DNA of 45,152 bases, taken from positions 1 through 45,152 of the forward strand of contig JAQWPZ010000014.1 of the NCBI GenBank assembly GCA_029245125.1, written 5' to 3'. The stretch comes from Rubripirellula sp. GTDB lineage: Bacteria; Planctomycetota; Planctomycetia; Pirellulales; Pirellulaceae. The notes beneath the pieces were generated by a model, which ran no database searches, was not told where the DNA came from, and saw nothing but the letters and a program-made list of their open reading frames with translations. The translations under genes were made by a program, and so were the position numbers. Shown piece after piece: positions 43,151 to 45,152 of this stretch (positions are counted from its first letter, which is position 1; each line of letters begins with the position of its first letter).

Positions 43151-44701
43151 TTGCGATTCCTTCTCCTCCTGATGATGGCCCTTCTGTTTCGTGTAGCTCC
43201 CTGCATCGCTGACGATACATGGTGGCAGTTTCTCGGCCCCCAAGGGAATGGGCACACGACATCGACGAAACTGCCACTCCACTGGACTGATGTCGATAAC
43301 GTGGCTTGGAAAACAAGTCTCCATGATCGCGGCTGGTCATCTCCCGTCATCTCAGGAGACCAGATCTGGTTGACCACCGCCACACTGGACGGCAAACAAC
43401 TGTTCGCCGTCTGCATCGATAAGAAGGATGGCCGGATCGTTCACGATCGACAAATTTTCACGGTCGATCAACCACAAAAAATCAGTGCTGCCAATACGTA
43501 CGCGACACCCACGCCGGTTATCGACGGCGATTCCGTTTTCGTCCATTTTGGAACTTATGGCACCGCATGCTTGAACACCGAGACAGGTAAGCTTTTGTGG
43601 ACACGGCGAGATCTGAAGTGTGACCATGAAACGAATGCCGGACCCGCTGGCTCACCAACCTTGATCGAAGATCAACTGGTGCTTCACGTTGATGGGCGAG
43701 ATGTCCAATACATCATCGCTTTAGACAAAACGACCGGTAAGACCGTTTGGAAGACAACGAGATCGTACGACTATTCGACGGTCCCCGTGAATCAACGAAA
43801 AGCATACAGCATGCCCGGGCTGGCACCACGTAGCGGCAGCGTCCAATTGGTGAGTGCGGCTGCCCAAGGGATTTACAGCTACGCGACCGACGGACGCGAA
43901 CTGTGGCGAGTTCGGCACAAAGGCTGGTCTGTCTTTCCACGACCTGTCTCAGGTCACGGCCTCGTCTTTACGATTGTCGACCGCGACCATCCCGAACTGT
44001 GGGCAATCAGGCACGATGGTAGTGGAGACGTAACCGACACGCACATCCAATGGAAAGAAACTCGGGGGATGCCGGCACGGGCGACACCGCTTTTGATCGG
44101 TGACTTGATCTACCTGATCAATCGCGAAGGCATCATGACCTGCCTGCAGGCAAAGAGCGGTGACGTGGTATGGAAACAACGGATGGAGGGGGCCTACTCG
44201 GCCACACCCATTTTTGCGCAAGACCGCATTTACCTGTTCAATGAAGAATCAAAATGCACCGTCATTCGGCCTGGAAAAGAATACAAAGTCATCGCGGAAA
44301 ATGCGTTGAACAACCAAACACTGATGGCGACCCCTGCCGTCGATGAAAACGCGTTTTTTGTCCGAACCGAAAACTATCTCTATAAGCTGGTCAACGGAGT
44401 TCAACGAGAATCTAAGACTGAGCCGGCAGAAGAATTCATCGGCAAATGGGATATCGGTCGATCCAAAGGCAAGCCTGTTTTTGTGATGACGCTAAAGGCC
44501 GATTACACGGCGACGAAAAGTCACGTCCCAAACGCCACCGGAGCGTGGAAATTGGTTGACGGTGAAGCAAGGGTGATCTGGAGTGATGGTTGGCGCGATG
44601 TCATTCGAAAGCAAGGCAACCGTTACCAAAAGATCGCCTTCCGGCCTGATACAGATTTTGGTTCGCCCCCCGCCAATTCCGAATCGGCTGACAAACAATA
44701 A
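43151..44701 (+). CDS. PQQ-type beta-propeller protein with an extra C-terminal domain
   Basis: From TTG 43151 this is 516 residues with a signal peptide (LRFLLLLMMALLFRVAPCIA, cut before DDTWW). The WWQFLGPQGNGHT opening and repeated blades (TPVIDGDSVFVHFGTYGTACL, TGKLLWTRRD, TGKTVWKTT, SPTLIEDQLVLHVDG, SGDVVWKQRM) are typical of planctomycete outer-membrane/periplasmic PQQ-like propellers of the BamB/quinoprotein fold. No dehydrogenase active site or haem is visible, so it may be a scaffold rather than an enzyme. After ~420 a separate ~80-residue domain follows (FIGKWDIGRSKGKPVFVMTL, GAWKLVDGEARVIWSDGWRD), lipocalin-like in pattern. The end is Ser/Asp-rich. Confidence 0.87.
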   Translation: MRFLLLLMMALLFRVAPCIADDTWWQFLGPQGNGHTTSTKLPLHWTDVDNVAWKTSLHDRGWSSPVISGDQIWLTTATLDGKQLFAVCIDKKDGRIVHDRQIFTVDQPQKISAANTYATPTPVIDGDSVFVHFGTYGTACLNTETGKLLWTRRDLKCDHETNAGPAGSPTLIEDQLVLHVDGRDVQYIIALDKTTGKTVWKTTRSYDYSTVPVNQRKAYSMPGLAPRSGSVQLVSAAAQGIYSYATDGRELWRVRHKGWSVFPRPVSGHGLVFTIVDRDHPELWAIRHDGSGDVTDTHIQWKETRGMPARATPLLIGDLIYLINREGIMTCLQAKSGDVVWKQRMEGAYSATPIFAQDRIYLFNEESKCTVIRPGKEYKVIAENALNNQTLMATPAVDENAFFVRTENYLYKLVNGVQRESKTEPAEEFIGKWDIGRSKGKPVFVMTLKADYTATKSHVPNATGAWKLVDGEARVIWSDGWRDVIRKQGNRYQKIAFRPDTDFGSPPANSESADKQ

Positions 44702-45001
44702 CCTCACGCCCAAGCGGTGTGACACTCCGATCCATCCGCACGAGAAATTTCTCAAGAGCGGACGTCTGAGAAACGGGCCAGATGAGCACTTGCGTTTTTT
44801 CGTGTGATGACGTCCGTCCGCCGTCAAACGTTTGGAACCCTGAGACAAGCCTCGATTCCATCGATTGCGAAAGCGAAACCTACTGATGACAGACATTTTC
44901 TGACGCAAGGCGATGTTGCAAAATTTCAAGTAGGCCGGATCAAGAAACCAAGCGACGCAGTTGCGGCAAAAGCAAATCTGGTTGGCAGCGGAGGCACCGG
45001 T
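44702..45001. other. Non-coding flank before a minisatellite
   Basis: No convincing gene lies here. A perfect 12-bp palindrome GAGAAATTTCTC occurs at 44742-44753. Open frames on the minus strand overlap the end of the PQQ-propeller gene and are Arg-rich, so they were not called. Confidence 0.5.
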
Positions 45002-45152
45002 ATGCAGCGACCGGTATTCGAGGACCGGGATTCAAGGACCGGCATGCAGCGATCGGGATTCGAGGACCGGGATTCAAGGACCGGGATTCAGGACCGGGAT
45101 TCAGGACCGGGATTCAGGACCGGGATTCAGGACCGGGATTCAGGACCGGGAT
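45002..45152. repeat. Minisatellite array running off the window
   Basis: Two 42-bp higher-order units (45002-45043, 45044-45085) begin ATGCAGCGA and contain GAGGACCGGGATTCAAGG. From 45078 a simple 13-bp unit GGACCGGGATTCA repeats exactly five times, and a sixth copy is cut by the window edge. The 42-bp units are built from variants of the same 12-14 bp element. Confidence 0.93.

Noticed and set aside
44492..44929. Minus-strand open frame of about 145 codons
   Set aside because: It overlaps the end of the PQQ-propeller gene, is Arg-rich and has no domain or leader; it looks like a shadow.
45002..45152. CRISPR array at the right edge
   Set aside because: The units are contiguous, with no unique spacers of regular length between repeats; it is a minisatellite.

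Overview
The window looks like chromosomal DNA of a planctomycete, most likely of the Pirellulaceae (Rhodopirellula-like). The signs are two DUF1501 genes, one of them paired with a DUF1549/DUF1553 (PSCyt2/PSD1) surface cytochrome protein, a large PVC-type beta-propeller/HEAT/cytochrome c protein, a sulfatase, concanavalin-like domains fused to PhoD phosphatases, many Tat-type leaders, TTG/GTG starts and weak operon structure. No rRNA, tRNA, CRISPR array, phage gene or transposase was found. The assignment rests on gene content, not on a phylogenetic marker.

Layout. 1-2744: a PhoD-like phosphatase cut by the window edge, overlapping an HpcH/HpaI aldolase by 4 nt. 2834-10854: three trypsin-fold genes (a thioredoxin-protease fusion, then an intact HtrA followed by a degenerate HtrA in one transcription unit), interrupted by metG and an alpha/beta hydrolase and ending with an atypical SDR. 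11208-18105: a plus-strand run of MBL hydrolase, ROK kinase, NagB-like/PIG-L fusion, Tat-exported PhoD and a PlsC-like acyltransferase. 18281-24744: a small unknown gene, the 1115-residue PVC dehydrogenase/cytochrome, a small membrane protein and an endonuclease-fold/alpha-beta-hydrolase fusion. 25049-30741: UspA, a possible TerB-like protein, a glutamine amidotransferase, a sulfatase and a serine beta-lactamase-like hydrolase. 30861-37917: a minus-strand unit DUF1501 / selenium-binding protein / ThrE exporter, divergent from a mono-haem protein, then an amidohydrolase. 38079-44701: the DUF1501 and DUF1549/1553 pair, a tiny membrane protein and a PQQ-type beta-propeller. 44702-45152: no gene; it ends in a minisatellite that runs off the window.

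How the genes may work together. Most products carry Sec or Tat leaders, and many are hydrolases or c-type cytochromes, which suits the breakdown of sulfated or phosphorylated polymers outside the cytoplasm. The tightest functional unit is ROK kinase plus the NagB-like/PIG-L fusion (4-nt overlap), which suggests amino-sugar phosphate handling, although the deaminase half has lost expected acidic residues. The best candidates for something undescribed are the HtrA/pseudo-HtrA pair, in which the degenerate partner has its PDZ domain inserted inside the protease fold, and the two unusual fusions (thioredoxin-protease and EEP-hydrolase). A non-coding oddity is the repeated occurrence of 10-23 bp tandem duplications, most of them just beyond stop codons.

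Limits: all calls come from reading motifs by eye. Start codons are uncertain where stated, and no database search was run.
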